Source of the DNA: Cryptomeria japonica
Lineage: Eukaryota; Streptophyta; Pinopsida; Cupressales; Cupressaceae
NCBI RefSeq assembly: GCF_030272615.1
Contig: NC_081412.1
Location: forward strand, 97,589,796-97,653,795
Reading direction: 5' to 3'
Length of the DNA: 64,000 bases
Made by a program: the position numbers and the translations under genes. The notes beneath the pieces were generated by a model. The model did no database searches and was not told the origin of the DNA. It was given only the letters and a program-made list of their open reading frames with translations. This document shows positions 1-12,793 of this stretch, piece after piece (positions within the stretch are counted from its first letter, which is position 1; each line of letters starts with the position of its first letter).

Positions 1-1207
1 TTACAACGAATGCGGGCACTTTTTCAAAAAAAATCAAATTTGGCCACAATATACCTTCTCCGTCGGAAACCTCAGTCGAAAATCTAGTCCAAATGTATTG
101 GTGTCTGAGGAGATTGAGTATTTTGAGGGATAGTTTCACGAGCTTGAACACGACATCTTCATTGGTGTTCTCTTGCACAATGATTCCGTCAAGTCTTAGT
201 GGAAGGCTAAGAAGGAGGAGAAACACTTGGAAAACTATAATGTTTCTCTCCTTGATATTGGAAGGTTTAGATTGAGGTCTTTTTGGTTGAACAATAGGAG
301 AAGTAGGCCACTTCCCTCAATAAGAGGAAGGAGGTGGAATGACGCCATAGAATGGAGGAATATTAGGTGTAGGAAGGAGACCAGGTCCATCATGAGGAGG
401 AGGTATAGGTCTAACATTAGGAAGAATATTGTTTTTCTCCTTAAGAGAAGGTAAATTCACATCCATAGGTATAGGTGGATGATTTTCCTTAGGAGGTAGA
501 TTAGATATATCTGTGAGGGGAAGAACCTCAATAGGAATGTCAAGTGTTGGAGATCTAGGTTGACTTAAGGATAAAATCATATCGTTCTTCCATTTTTGAT
601 AAGATTGAAAAAGAGCATCGCTCCTTGATGGAAGAGATTCAAAAATTTTAGGCCAAAAGAGATCAATAGGAACACTAGGGCTTCTTTTAGATGTACGAAA
701 TAAGCTATGGTTCACGGTTATGATTTCTCCATCATGAGGAAATTTCAAACACTTGTGGATTGGAGAAGCAATAGCCTTCATGGAAGATATCCAAGGATAG
801 CCCAACTTCACAAGGAATTGCTCAGAAGAAGGTATGATAACAAAGTCAACATCCATGGATTTAGTATGAACTTCAAAATGAAGGGTGATAGAGCCAATGG
901 TAGGACAAGAGAAGCCATTAAATAACTTCACAACCACATTAGAAGCATGATATATTGGTTTATGTAATCTTAAAGTGAAAAGATACTCTTCATTTATGAG
1001 ATTAACCATGCAAGAGGGATCAATAAGGGCACCACGGAAAGGGATATCCTTAACCTTCGCAACTATGTATAAAGGGCCATCGGGTGCTCTCATGGTCTCA
1101 CTAGGGTCAAATGTAATATAAGGATCCTTAGGCGTATCCCATGTTTCTACCATGTTAACCAAGTTTGGAGCCATAGAGGTGAATTCTTTAGAAGAGAGAG
1201 AATTAGG
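1..1207 (-). pseudogene. Copy A protease region of the gag-pro polyprotein (partial)
   Basis: The open part is 317-1207; the frame continues into element X only by chance, and the array copy runs off the window at 1. The protein resembles the aspartic-protease region of Tat-like Ty3/gypsy elements: a segment around VKDIPFRGALIDPS, then FVIIPSSEQFLVKLGYPW, which occupies the place of the usual 'LGRPW' motif. The catalytic D-[ST]-G is D-P-S here, so activity is doubtful. It is followed by a proline-rich tail (IPPPHDGPGLLPTPNIPPF). It would normally follow gag directly; gag continues at 10837 on the far side of X. Copies B and D have the same order. Family-level call is firm, lineage is inferred. 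Confidence 0.75.
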
Positions 1208-1212
1208 CACAA
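1208..1212. repeat. Left TSD of element X (cacaa)
   Basis: The sequence cacaa here is repeated at 10832-10836. Joining the flanks restores the uninterrupted sequence seen in copy B at about 17395-17405, which shows both ends of the insertion. Confidence 0.85.
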
Positions 1213-4200
1213 TGTAATGCCCCGCCAGGAAACCCCCAAGGGATAAAGCTAAAACACAAGAATAGAGTGCAAATATTTTTAAAAAAAAAGTTAAACACAA
1301 CATAATGATACAATGAGATATCATAAGCTCAGATAACACAACGGAAGACTAAAATAACACCTAAAGAGTTTCCCAACATGATTACTTAATTAAACATTTA
1401 ACTCAACTCACGCTTAATTAATCTAGTTAAGTTGATTAACTTAATGATAGGATAAAAATTAAATAAAGGATAATTTCTTTCGGTAAATTAATATTATAGA
1501 TAACATGATGAGTTCTTCCATTAAGGTTAAAAATATAGATAACAGGATTAAGTTCATCCATTACAATTTAACCATACATTACGCTTAAGCTTATATTAAA
1601 ACATAAGTCATCATCTAATTTCATAATGTACTTAAATTTCATCATCAGTAACTGAATACATTCCATTATTCAAATCTACATTCTTCATGATCCAATTTAC
1701 TGCATTTAATAAGATAACTACATACATGCATTTAATATTAACTTGATCTAATCCACATTATATATACTAACATAATGCCATCTATACATGCTAAATTAAA
1801 AGGAAACATAAGAATGTAAAACATTGAAATGATCTCAGAGTTCACCCCTAGTGGGCTACATCTCTGGGTCTTCTCAACTGCAACACCCCTCTCATAATTA
1901 AATAATAGAGAAGAATATATAAGGTTCACATCATTTACAATCCTTCCATCAAGGCGAACATAACCAATAATACATAAGACCCCATTGGTCAAATAAATAC
2001 ATGAATGATCCCTCAATAGGAAAGGATCCAACTGAACATAATAAGAAGCAATTACAAAAGATCAACTGGAGCATCCACGAAACTAAATCTCCGCAACCCA
2101 TGGTCTAACATGAATATCAGGTTCTCACGAGGCATAAATATCAAGACTACTTCTCAACAATGCTCCTATCAAGACAACAAAATAACACACTAGCAAACAT
2201 AAGGGACAAGTGTCATCACATAACCTGGTATGGTTACCATGGCAGGTCTTCATAGGTTCCAGCTCCATCCACTAGTTTACCCTGACAACCTATTCCGAAA
2301 CTTCGGCCCATCCAAGCCTCATGTGGACCCAACACAACCTTTCGTGAAGACAAGGTTAATGGTTTTCCATTTCAGGCCTTCTCACTACATGTCAAGCTTG
2401 TACTAGCACTCATCCCATACATGAGACACAATTATCTTACTTAGTGATTCATTAACTAACTCTCTAATAGGCTATTATATTATCACTTATTTAGACACAC
2501 TTTCGATGGGTTACCCAATAACCACTTTGGGTGTGGCCCCAATCGAAAGCCACTTTTCCCAAATGACACTAGACTATACTCAACGATCTCCTAAACCAAG
2601 GAATACACAAGGTCAAGTAAACAGAGTTCAACATGGTAGGAATACCCACTTGGTCAAACAAGACTTCATATGAGGTGTGCTAGCTGATGGTACTCTAACT
2701 AGAGACCTGACCAGCTATGCTCAACCACAAACCAACATTCAATACCTGCATAAGGGACATGACCAGTTACAACATCACCACAAGACAATAGTCAAAACTC
2801 GAGACCGAGGACAGAAACAAGTACCCAATTCAACCTTACGACAGGATCCAACAAACAAAATCAAAGACTTTCCATTTCTTAAGCGAATGCGAATACAAAA
2901 AATTAAACATGCATAGGCATAGATTGGAAAAGACAATCTTCTTTCTTATTGTTTTCACACAACAATCGATCCAATTTTCTAAAGGATCTAAGTTTTCAAA
3001 AAATAATAACAGAAAATCAACATACAAGATAAATTCAATACCACAATTGGAATAGTACAATTTTTCCTATCTCCCAATAGAGAGAGAAATATAAATTAAG
3101 CAATTTATTTTACTAAATGAAAATATCATTTACTTGCCAATTTTCCAAATGACACATTACTGAATTTTCAATGTTTCCAAATAATACATTATTTTATCCT
3201 TTTCCAAAAAAAAAAGATACTTCCTGTGTACATAAAGACAAATACCAAAATTAAATATTAATTAATAAAAAATTTATTAATCCGTGATTAATAAAATATA
3301 AACAATTAATAATTAATAATTAATAATAAAAATTTACCAATTAAATATTAATTTATATATATATATATAAATTCTCATTGATAAAATATATATTAAATAA
3401 TAATTAATCAATAAATAAAAACTATTTAAAAAAAAAAAATTTAATAAAATAAAATAAAAAACCTTCTTTTTTTTTTTACAAAAATTTCACTTCCCAGAAC
3501 ACAAAGCAAAACTCGAAAATTTATGAGTTTTCCAACAAACTCATAAATTTCTCGACTTAATATTTTAACAGTTAGTTTGATTTTTATTTTTTTTATAAAT
3601 TTTCATAGGGTATGAATTTTTTATTTCTTTTTCTTTCTATAAAAATCAAACTCCCATTGCCAAGTTTATTTGGAAAATTTTCTAAGTGAAATAAGTAGGG
3701 AATGATTTATTTATTTTTTATTTTAAATTTACTAAAACTAATAAATTCAATACCCAAACTCTGGGTATACACAAACCCAACAAAACATTTTTTTTATTTT
3801 TTTATTTTTTTAAAACAAAGATTATAAAAATCTCTTTTCCCAGAGATTATAAAAAAAAAATCTCTTTTCCCAGCACTCTGAGAAAACAAAGTTTAATAAA
3901 ATCACAGAGAAATTTATTTTTGTTTTAATAAAAATGTTTAATAAACTACAACCATCCATAAAATTATTTTTTGAAAAAAAAGAATTTATACCAGGAACCA
4001 AAAAATGTCTGTGATAGAACAAAGATTTTGGGTAAAACATTAAATTTCCTAAATCTTTCTTTCACAAAGCCTTAAGGGAAAATTTTTAAACCAACAATTT
4101 CTAATTTTCTCCACACATAAGAAGAACACAAAAATACAAGGGAAGAATTTAATTGGAACAAAGGGTAAATCTAGCAAAATTTTGCTAGCATAACTCTTTC

Positions 4201-5187
4201 AATTTTACAATTTAAAAATTACAACATATACAGAGAATCAATTCCATCCATAAACAAAAAATGGAGGAATTGATTTTTAAACAAAATAAAACATGAAAGC
4301 CATAGAAAGAGATTGGAGGTGCATTTTTAATCAATACAGGACTAAGATTTTATTAAATCTCATAACAACTACTCCAAACAACTATAAACATTTTACCAAT
4401 CTTTCACACAACACACGGGAAGAAGGGAAAAAAATATTGATTTTTTTGAAAACAAAACAAGGTAGAGGGTATCCAACCTGTGAAGCTTTCCTGAAGCAAT
4501 TTGTGGAAGAGCTTCAACCCTGCAACCAGATTCCCAAACCAATCCTTCTTCCAAACAATTTTTTGATTTTTACCTTCTCCAAAAATATGCATTTTTTTCT
4601 TCCCGTGAACTCATAGGCATAATATAGAAAAATATTCAACCTAAACTTTTAGGTTGAAAAATATTTTCTAATAAATCATAATATTTATTAATAAAAGAAA
4701 TTATTTTTCTAATTTCCAAAAAGTAAATGGGAAAGTTATTTGTAAAAATCATTTCTTTTATTTCTCTTTTCTCATGACAATTAATTAACTTTTCTAAAAG
4801 TAATTAAGGCAATAGTTTTAACTCTATTTTATTTATTTTTAATTTTTTTTTAAAAGGGCAAAGAAATTAAATTAATTCTATTTCAAATAAATTTAAATCT
4901 TTCATTTCCAAAAGCATAAACAAAATAAATTTATCATTTAAAATTAACCATTTAATCGAACTTGCTACCAACTTGAATTGAGCAATTTTAATTAATGATT
5001 AATCGTATAAAGGGAACCTATTTAATTTAGTCCCTTAATTATTAATGTGTAAACACACATTAAATCAATTTAAACATTTAAGGATTAATTACTCAATTTA
5101 ACCATACACAAAACATGCAACCCAAGAAAGCCAAACAGACAGACAACCTGCATACCCCACCAAAGGGGATACTGATGGACGATTGAC
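1213..5187. other. Non-coding AT-rich left part of element X
   Basis: No coding region is supported. The stretch at about 3100-3480 and 3560-4080 is very AT-rich, with poly-A and poly-T runs and a short TA run near 3353-3370. Short ORFs here show no recognisable protein and are treated as chance. Confidence 0.6.
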
Positions 5188-6378
5188 TATTAGGCCCAAT
5201 ATGGAAAGCTAATGTACTAAGAGGGGAGGGGTGAATCAGTACTTCAAATCCTTTCTTAAACAATATCTTCACTATTATGCATAAACCAAAAACTATTGTA
5301 ACATAACATAAAGCTAAAACAAATAAATAACAATCATACATGATTCACTCCATAACTCATATATTTTGGTTACACAGAAACTCTTGGTTAGAGAGAAAAA
5401 CTGTGGTGGGGATGGCACCCACAACTTCACTACTGCAATAATAAAGGGTGCTCAGTTAGAGCTACATGTTCAGCTATTTCTGATAGCTTACCCTGTTAGG
5501 AGTATCAAGATCGTTAGATCTACCTTGCTAAAGGATTTTACAACACTTAAACTAAAATGTTGCACCTGGTTAAAGGTTTTACAATTTATAGACTTTGTTA
5601 GAGTCTTTTACCCTATTAAAGGTTTCACTTACAACTTCAAAATATTACAATAAAGTCTTTACAAATATCTGCAACTTTACATCTGGAATGTTATAGCAGA
5701 TTCTATGTGCTCAAAATGAGATTACCTTGCTTATAGCATACCTTGGTAACCCATAAAGTAAATCGCTAAACCCTTCTGTTTACTCTGTTCTTTGACTGTT
5801 CTCTGAAATCCTTCTCAGTGACCTTTGTGTCTCTGTAACAGTCATAACACTCAATGCTTTCTTATGTATCACACATGTTTTGCTTCATACACCTCTATAT
5901 CTCTCTCTGACACTATTTTATCCTTAATCCATGCTGTATAAATAGATCTCTTAAGTTGGTGATCTGATTCATTGCTTCAATCTTACAAACATGATTTATC
6001 GAATGAATAACTGTACAAAATATTTCATTGGTTAGATGACCTCAAAATCATACACAATCCTTAAGTGCAATTTCCAATGTGATAATGGTTCTATGTTCCT
6101 TGATCTTGTAACACGTTTCCACATGTGTGTCTAGGTTCAATGAATATGGTAAAACATTTCACTCGGTGTATATCAACTCGCTGTATCATTATTGCTGCTC
6201 GGTAGACATGGAATGTTACTCGATAGACAACTCGGTGTATACTAGGCTCTGTGACTACTTTCTTCTATAACCGACTGCTCTGTGCATACCGACTGAACAT
6301 TTCGGTAGTAGTAACCAACTAGAGTATATAGAATGACTTTGGATATAAAACTAATGGCAACTATAATAAGTAGTAGCA
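5188..6378 (-). repeat. 3' LTR of the coiled-coil Copia-type element
   Basis: Begins tattaggccc (tgttaggccc in the partner LTR) and ends agtagtagca next to the PPT. It carries the LTR-end hairpin at 5214-5242 and the R/U5-like stretch around 5375-5425. Differences from the 9222-10412 copy are few and mostly C/T or G/A. Confidence 0.88.
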
Positions 6379-6390
6379 ATCTCCCCTTTT
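6379..6390 (-). promoter_or_regulatory. Polypurine tract
   Basis: The minus strand reads AAAAGGGGAGAT directly before the LTR start TGCTACTACTT. It would prime plus-strand DNA synthesis. Related G-rich repeats lie upstream at 6514-6530, 6649-6660 and 6681-6702. Confidence 0.85.
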
Positions 6391-6700
6391 GACATTAGTT
6401 GAGATGTTTGACAAAACTACTTTCAAAGTCATAACTCAAAAATCTATATACTTACAAAATTTGACTAAACAGACAGTATATACATTAGTCAACAAAATGA
6501 TATGATTCAGATATACTCCCCTTATCAATATGCTATACAAAACTTTGATTTTGCATGCTCGGTGATCAATGTTCTGTGTTAACTGCTCGGTTCATTGTTC
6601 CTTGTCAAAATTGACTCTGCATTTGAATACTCTGTTCTACTCGGTATATACTCCCCTTGTATACTTTGATGCTATACTCACTCCCCCTTTTTGACAAACA

Positions 6701-9159
6701 TCAAAACTTAGTTACCATTCGGTGGTGGCAACTGGTCAAAAATGGATTTGTACTTTGTCTTTGCATCGGTAAGGGCGGCAAAGAGGGCATCCTTAACACT
6801 ATCCATAAGTGAATTCTGAGCTGTAATAATAGTGAGATTAGTCCATCTAAGGTGCTTCCCTCTTGCTGAGTGGATAGGGAGGTAGCTTTGTTGATCTGCT
6901 CTTGGACGGATGAAAGATGAGGAAGGAATAATGTTTGAAGTGTCATTATGTCCATCCTTATCTTGTGTTCTTCATTCCTTATTTCCAATTGTTGAGCCAT
7001 GAGCTTTTGTAGCTTTGTATAAAAAATCTGAATGGAATGTGGCTCAGTGGTCAATTTATTTGAGAGATCGGTGATCTCTTTCTCAATCACTTCAGTTTTA
7101 TTTTTGATATCTTTAACAAATAAAGAAAATGTAAAGAGTTTCTAAAATAAATAAAGAATGTGCTTGAGTTGAGGGGACAACTCAGCAATAAATTTGACAA
7201 GTTTAACTTTGCCAATGGCAATAGCTTTCTGTACCTCTTCAATCATTTTAGTAGTGAGCTCCTTGTCTTTTAACTTGCTCAAATATTCAGATGCATCTAC
7301 TCCAGATGTCTCTATCTTGGTTAGGAGTTCATCCAATTGAATGTGGATGGTTGCATCTTTGGTTACTGTAGCTTCAGGTAGCATATCGGTTAGGAGTGCT
7401 TTCACCTTCAGAAGTACTTTATTTTTCTTTTGAATAGCCATTTGCTTCTCCTGTTTGGCTTTGGATTTGCATAGTTCACCGAATTCAATGAATGCTTGCC
7501 CTTTTAATTTGGATATATCAACATTGGGTAACACTATTGGTTTTGACAAATCTAATTTGAAACTATGCTTTTTCATCTTCTTTTCTTTACCTTTCATTGG
7601 TTAAACTAAAACAATGGCTTGTGAGGCTTGTTGACCCTCGGTAGATTGCTCGGTAGAGGCAACACTTTGGTTAGTTCCTTTAGCCTCTATAGTGTCCTTT
7701 GGTGTCTCTGAGCTTAGTGTCTCGGTTGTAACATTTTCAGTGCTAGATGGAGCTTGAGAGGTCTATTCTTGAGAAGTAGCTTCTCCTGCTGTTGACTTGT
7801 GACCTTCTGTGCCTTGCTCCGTATCTTGAGGGGCCTTGGTTGAAACAGGCTGATTGACTAGAGGATAGGGCTGAACTTGCTCCAAAACTGATTCACTGGA
7901 TACCAGTTTGGCATATGCATTCCCTTCGATCATTTCCTGTTCAGATGCCTCATTGTCGATGATATCCTCATCAACTTGTATAGTGTCAATAGGGTCCTGC
8001 TCGGTGCTATCAAGATCTTGCTCGATGACATCAACTATTTCAACTTCAGCTTGCTCACCATCATTCTTGTTTCGAAAGATTTCCTACCATTTTTTTTTGG
8101 TTTCATTCTCTACATCCAAGTAAGACCATTCATCAATTTCAAGGCTCTTTGCTTGACTAGGAATTTTGTGTGGTAGTTTTTTAGATGTTCAGTGATCTCA
8201 TCTACCGACATGTCTGGGAAAAGATGTACCAGACTTCTTTCTCTCATCTATTTCTCTAAGTCCATGGCATACTTCCACCTATTATCAATATGTAAATATA
8301 ATTTATTTGGAAGTGACTTAGACACTTCCAGTGGGACCAAACGGAATTTCAATAGTGTGCATACGATAGCTTCTTCTATTTGTCTCTTTTCATCAACAGA
8401 TCTGGATTCATACTTAGCATATTTGAATGCTCCAAATCCACCATATTGCTTCAAATTAGCACAAAAATTTTCAACACTATGTACATTTACCTTTTTGCTC
8501 TTGACAATTTGAAATTTACTTGCATCTCCAAATTCAGTGTCACTAGACTCTTTTGCCAAAATGAGTCTCCGAGTAGATTTCTTGTAAGTTTTTGTTACCT
8601 TGGGTGCGGCAACACTCTTTGTTTTCTTACTTGGTGATGCTACAGATGCTCGTGTTAGGTCGCTTTGCTGGAGGAGTCATCATCTTTCAGATTTGCTTCA
8701 TGATGTGCATAGCCCAATTGATCTAATAGATTACTTTGAATTCCAGTCAACCTTGTGATTTCATCATTCTTTTCAGATACTAATGTTTCAAGTTGTTGCT
8801 TTTCTCTTTCTAGATCTCTTACTTTCTCTTCGGCTGTCCTCAATGCATCAAGATTCTCAGTCATCTATGTGCTGAAATTTTTTATGTCCTCTTTTCATTG
8901 CTTTTAGCTGATCAGTCAGTGCTTTGTTCTTCTCTTTCAATTGTCCAATCATCTCTTCAGTCTCTTCAGATATACTGTTCTCAGATGATGTTTCAATTTG
9001 TTCCACTAGCTCTTGAGAGTCTTGTAAATCATCAGATAATCTTCTTCTTACTTTCAATGATTTTTGCATTTGTCTTTGCATGTCTGCAATCACTTGATTA
9101 ACATGATCCAACTCTTCTTGCAGATACACAATTCTCTGAGATTGTTTATAGCCTTCCAT
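6701..9159 (-). pseudogene. Coiled-coil protein of the non-autonomous element (decayed, function unknown)
   Basis: The likely start is the ATG at 9159, just inside the PBS; the open frame upstream of it is LTR sequence. Pieces are 8857-9159, 8655-8864, 8248-8559, 7142-7597 and 6701-7090, in changing frames, so several frameshifts and stops have accumulated over an original protein of up to about 800 residues. The first third is strongly heptad-like (LQEELDHVNQVIADMQRQMQ, then a second coil rich in E, K and L after 8864). A central globular part holds FCANLKQYGGFGAFKYAKYE and WKYAMDLEK. The last third is again helical and lysine-rich. I do not recognise a known domain. It sits where gag should be, directly after the PBS, rather than after pol where Sirevirus env-like ORFs occur. 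Confidence 0.6.
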
Positions 9160-9207
9160 TGATAAGATCTTTCTCTTTAGGCTGTTAAACCCTTTTCTAA
9201 GATTCAA

Positions 9208-9219
9208 GCTCTGATACCA
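9208..9219 (-). promoter_or_regulatory. Primer-binding site, initiator tRNA-Met type
   Basis: The minus strand reads TGGTATCAGAGC, two bases after the 5' LTR end (TGTTAGG on the plus strand at 9222). This is the standard PBS of plant Copia elements and fixes the element's orientation. Confidence 0.92.
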
Positions 9220-9221
9220 AT

Positions 9222-10412
9222 TGTTAGGCCCAATATGGAAAGCTAATGTACTGAGAGGGGAGGGGTGAATCAGTACTTCAAATCCTTTCTTAAACAATAT
9301 CTTCACTATTATGCATAAACCAAAAACTGTTGTAACATAACATAAAGCTAAAACAAATAAATAACAATCATACATGATTCACTCCATAACTCATATATTT
9401 TGGTTACACAGAAACTCTTGGTTAGAGAGAAAAACTGTGGTGGGGATGGCACCCACAACTTCACTACTGCAATAATACAGGGTGCTTAGTTAGAGCTACA
9501 TGTTCAGCTATTTCTGATAGCTTACCCTGTTAGGAGTATCAAGATCGTTAGATCTACCTTGCTAAAGGATTTTACAACACTTAAACTAAAATGTTGCACC
9601 TGGTTAAAGGTTTTACAATTTATAGACTTTGTTAGAGTCTTTTACCCTATTAAAGGTTTCACTTACAACTTCAAAATATTACAATAAAGTCTTTACAAAT
9701 ATCTGCAACTTTACATCTGGAATGTTATAGCAGATTCTATGTGCTCAAAATGAGATTACCTTGCTTATAGCATACCTTAGTAACCCATAAAGTAAATCGC
9801 TAAACCCTTCTGTTTACTCTGTTCTTTGACTGTTCTCTGAAATCCTTCTCAGTGACCTTTGTGTCTCTGTAACAGTCATAACACTCAATGCTTTCTTATG
9901 TATCACACATGTCATGCTTCATACACCTCTATATCTCTCTCTGACACTATTTTATCCTTAATCCATGCTATATAAATAGATCTCTTAAGTCGATGATCTG
10001 ATTCATTGCTTTGATCTTACAAACATGATTTATCGAATGAATAACTGTACAAAATATTTCATTGGTTAGATGACCTCAAAATCATACACAATCCTTAAGT
10101 GCAATTTCCAATGTGATAACGGTTCTATGTTCCTTGATCTTGTAACACGTTTCCACATGTGTGTCTAGGTTCAATGAATCTGGTAAAATGTTTCACTCGA
10201 TGTATATCAACTCAGTGTATCATTATTACTGCTCGGTAGACATGGAATGTTACTTGGTAGACAACTCAGTGTATACTGGGCTCTGTGACTACTTTCTTCT
10301 ATAACTAACTGCTCTGTGCATACTGACTGAATGTTTCAGTAGTAGTAACCGACTAGAGTATATAGAATGACTTTGGATATAAAACTAATGGCAACTATAA
10401 TAAGTAGTAACA
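9222..10412 (-). repeat. 5' LTR of the coiled-coil Copia-type element
   Basis: Begins tgttaggccc and ends agtagtaaca, 1191 bp, pairing with 5188-6378. It carries the LTR-end hairpin at 9248-9276 with perfect 7-bp arms (gtactga / tcagtac). Confidence 0.9.
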
Positions 10413-10598
10413 CTAACGACGCTCACTTGAGCACGACTATGGTCAAACGAGGGTCTCATGACCACCTAATCCAATTTCTAAGGGTCAATGAGGAACACTC
10501 AAACCTATGAATCCAAGTGGAAACGAACCTCGCACTCGTGTGGTACTATACCTACAACCATGAATCACACATGAATACACACACACACACACACACAG

Positions 10599-10645
<47 letters not shown>

Positions 10646-10831
10646 ATTAAAGTGTTAGCCCGAGATTAATAACATGAATCAGGAGAAATAATAAGCTTAC
10701 ATAAAAATTGATGCAAAAACCACATTAACCGGTACACACAATAATCAAAACATCTGACTATAACATTACAACATGATAAGATAACCAAGGTCGAACCGAA
10801 ATTAGAATCTGATTAGGGCAGGGGTACTACA
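10413..10831. other. Right end of element X
   Basis: Non-coding end of the X insertion after the nested element. It holds a compound microsatellite and ends ggggtactaca before the cacaa TSD. Confidence 0.6.
10575..10646. repeat. Compound microsatellite (AC)n (ATAC)n (AT)n
   Basis: A run of ac dinucleotides passes into atac tetranucleotides and then at dinucleotides, without interruption. It lies in the right part of X and is the clearest simple repeat of the window. Confidence 0.95.
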
Positions 10832-10836
10832 CACAA

Positions 10837-12793
10837 TCTCAATGACGTTAGAGGTATGAGAAGGCAAGGGATCAATGAAAATATTAAGATTTTGATTAGG
10901 AGGAGCTACTAATTTATTCCATTTATCATTCACACTTGTCCCAGATAATGTATTATTATCAATCAAGGCTTGAATCTTATTGTTTAATGCAAAACATTTC
11001 TCAGTATCATGATTAGGCTAACGATGAAATTGGAAAAAGGAATTGTTATCAAAATAAGTGGATGCAAGTTTAGAAGGATCAATATTTTTTATAGGAGGAA
11101 ATTTGATAACATTTATGTCCAACAACTGAGACATAATACTATGTAGAGATTCATTCAAGAGAATAAACTCTCTTTCTCTTTGGAAAAAATTAAAAATAGA
11201 AGGCACAACTGTTGTAGCATTCACATTGTTGTTGTTGATTGTATCATTGAACTTGATGAAGTTTTTTGTTGGTTTGAACTTCACAAACAGTTGTTTAACA
11301 CTCTCCCCCTGATCACTCAGAGCCATAGAAGTGAATCGCTCCATTTGACTCACAACCGGTTGATAATTATGGAGTCTTGAGCACAACTGCGGAAAGGAAG
11401 TGAACTCAGACAAAAGATCGTTTTCCCTGATATCTTCTTGTAAATTAGAAATGAAAATTATAATAATATCATTATCAGGTACATGAAAAGAAATTTGAGC
11501 ACACAAATGCTTATATCTACCAATGAAATCAATCACTTTATCTCTAACACCTTGTTTACAATGCATGAAATCAGTCAAAGTGATTTTAGGACCAATGTTA
11601 TTTTGAAATTGTTAGATGAAAGCATTTGCCAATTGTTGAAAGGAGGTGATAGAATAAGAAGGAAAAGAGCATTACTGTTGTAAAACCTTATCTCTTAGTG
11701 CTCTTGTAAACAATTTTGCAAGCGATCTTTGATCATAAGCAAAATCAGTACACAAGGTTTGAAATGTTTCGACGTGCATAAGGGGATCACCTTTTCCATT
11801 ATATATTTCTAATTGAGAGATCTCCACATATTTAGGTGGCATGAATTTAACAATATCAAGTGAAAGTGGGCTTGGAACATCAAAGGTGGGCACACTAAAC
11901 TTGGAATGAATCATAGAAGCAATTTGTTGTTGTAAAGAAGACATGGTTTGAGCAAGATTGTTAATTATCGATTCAGTAGAAGAATTGATGTTAGACATAG
12001 TTGATTGAGAAGGTGGTGTGATATTATTGAAAGAAGGCATGGACTGAGAATAAGGTGGTGGGACATTATGATAGGTAGGAATAGGTGATGATTGGGTAGA
12101 TAAAGGGACACTTAAAGGAGGAACAAAGTTGTTGAAGGAATTTCCCCCTTGTGTCACATTGATTGGTTGAGGAATAATAGGAAGACTCATGAAAGACATA
12201 GGTAAAGATGGAGGATTAAATGAAGAAGAGGGATTGCCCCCATGACCAATGGTTGTAGGAATGGCATTTTGAGTTGAAGTAGCCATGATGTTGGAGGTAA
12301 AAGTAGGAATACTAGTCATAAGAGTAGTCAAAGGAATTGAAGGATTGACTTGTGTTGGAGGTTGTGAATAACCTAGGGTTTTGTCACACCTCTTGATAGG
12401 CATGACATTAGAATCAACAATATAAGCAATGCCACACAATATATCAATTCCATTCTTACAACTTTGAATTTTATGCTTAAGGCCTTCAATTAATGGAAGA
12501 GCTTCACTATTAGAGTATTCTTGGGACATCCATTGTTGAAACTTATCAAATTGGTTGTCCAATGTGGAAATTTGATTTATAAAGACCCTAGTTAAAGCTT
12601 CTTCTTCATCATGGGATTCATCAATGGGGTGAAAAGGAACATGATTAGGATGGGAAGAATTAGCATGATCCTCATTAAAGAAGTCACCCAAATTAGGCTC
12701 CATCTCCTTAGTATTTAAACCTTGGGAAGCCTTAATTATAATGCTTCGTCTAATAGGGATAGGGTAGGTAGGACCAATAGTGGTAAAACTCAT
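10837..12793 (-). pseudogene. Copy A gag (Ty3/gypsy, Tat-like)
   Basis: Start ATG at 12793 (MSFTTIGPTYPIP), the same start as in copies B and D. The N-terminal half is long and rich in S, P, N and T (for example PPLSVPLSTQSSPIPTYHNV), then the retrotransposon gag domain follows (YNGKGDPLMHVETFQTLCTD ... GRYKHLCAQISFHVPDND). A knuckle with spacing CxxHxxxGHxxxxC should follow near 11000 but its first cysteine is lost (FFQFHR then stop). In-frame stops include a TAA at 11672-11674, also present in copy D but not in B. The protease continues at 1-1207 beyond element X. Gag would form the particle; this copy is dead. Confidence 0.82.

Larger units (their letters stand above)
5188..10412 (-). mobile_element. 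Non-autonomous Copia-type (Sirevirus-like) element encoding a coiled-coil protein
   Basis: The two LTRs are 5188-6378 and 9222-10412, both 1191 bp and nearly identical by eye. On the minus strand the order is 5' LTR, PBS matching initiator tRNA-Met (9208-9219), coding region, PPT (6379-6390), 3' LTR. The internal part is only about 2.8 kb and lacks gag knuckle, protease, integrase and reverse transcriptase. Flanks ttgac (left) and ctaac (right) could be a decayed TSD. PPT-like repeats (6681-6702) resemble those upstream of the PPT in Sireviruses. Its enzymes must come from a related autonomous element, such as the type at 19211-26854. Confidence 0.8.
1213..10831 (-). mobile_element. Element X: large solo-LTR-like insertion, itself split by a Copia-type element
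   Basis: It starts TGTAATGCCCCGCC and ends GGGGTACTACA, giving inverted ends of LTR type, with a perfect 5-bp TSD. After subtracting the nested element (5188-10412) about 4.4 kb remains: 1213-5187 and 10413-10831. I see no gag or pol motif and no convincing direct repeat between its two ends, so a long solo LTR is the simplest reading. Read on the minus strand it begins TGTAGTACCCC, a start common among plant Ty3/gypsy LTRs. A non-coding deletion derivative is the alternative. The orientation is inferred from the ends only. Confidence 0.6.

Noticed and set aside
1208-1339. N-terminal 44 residues of the open frame 317-1339
   Set aside because: They come from element X past the TSD; the array protein itself is cut at 1207.
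2677-5653. Short ORFs on both strands (for example 2677-2916, 4293-4616, 5366-5653)
   Set aside because: Low-complexity AT-rich DNA or LTR sequence, no recognisable protein and no conservation between LTR copies.
9160-9375. First 72 residues of the open frame at 8857-9375
   Set aside because: They are read from the LTR and across the PBS; the same LTR frame appears at 5093-5341.
1213-10831. Element X as a TIR DNA transposon
   Set aside because: The inverted similarity of the ends is short, begins TG and ends CA, and the TSD is 5 bp, which fits an LTR better; no transposase was seen.
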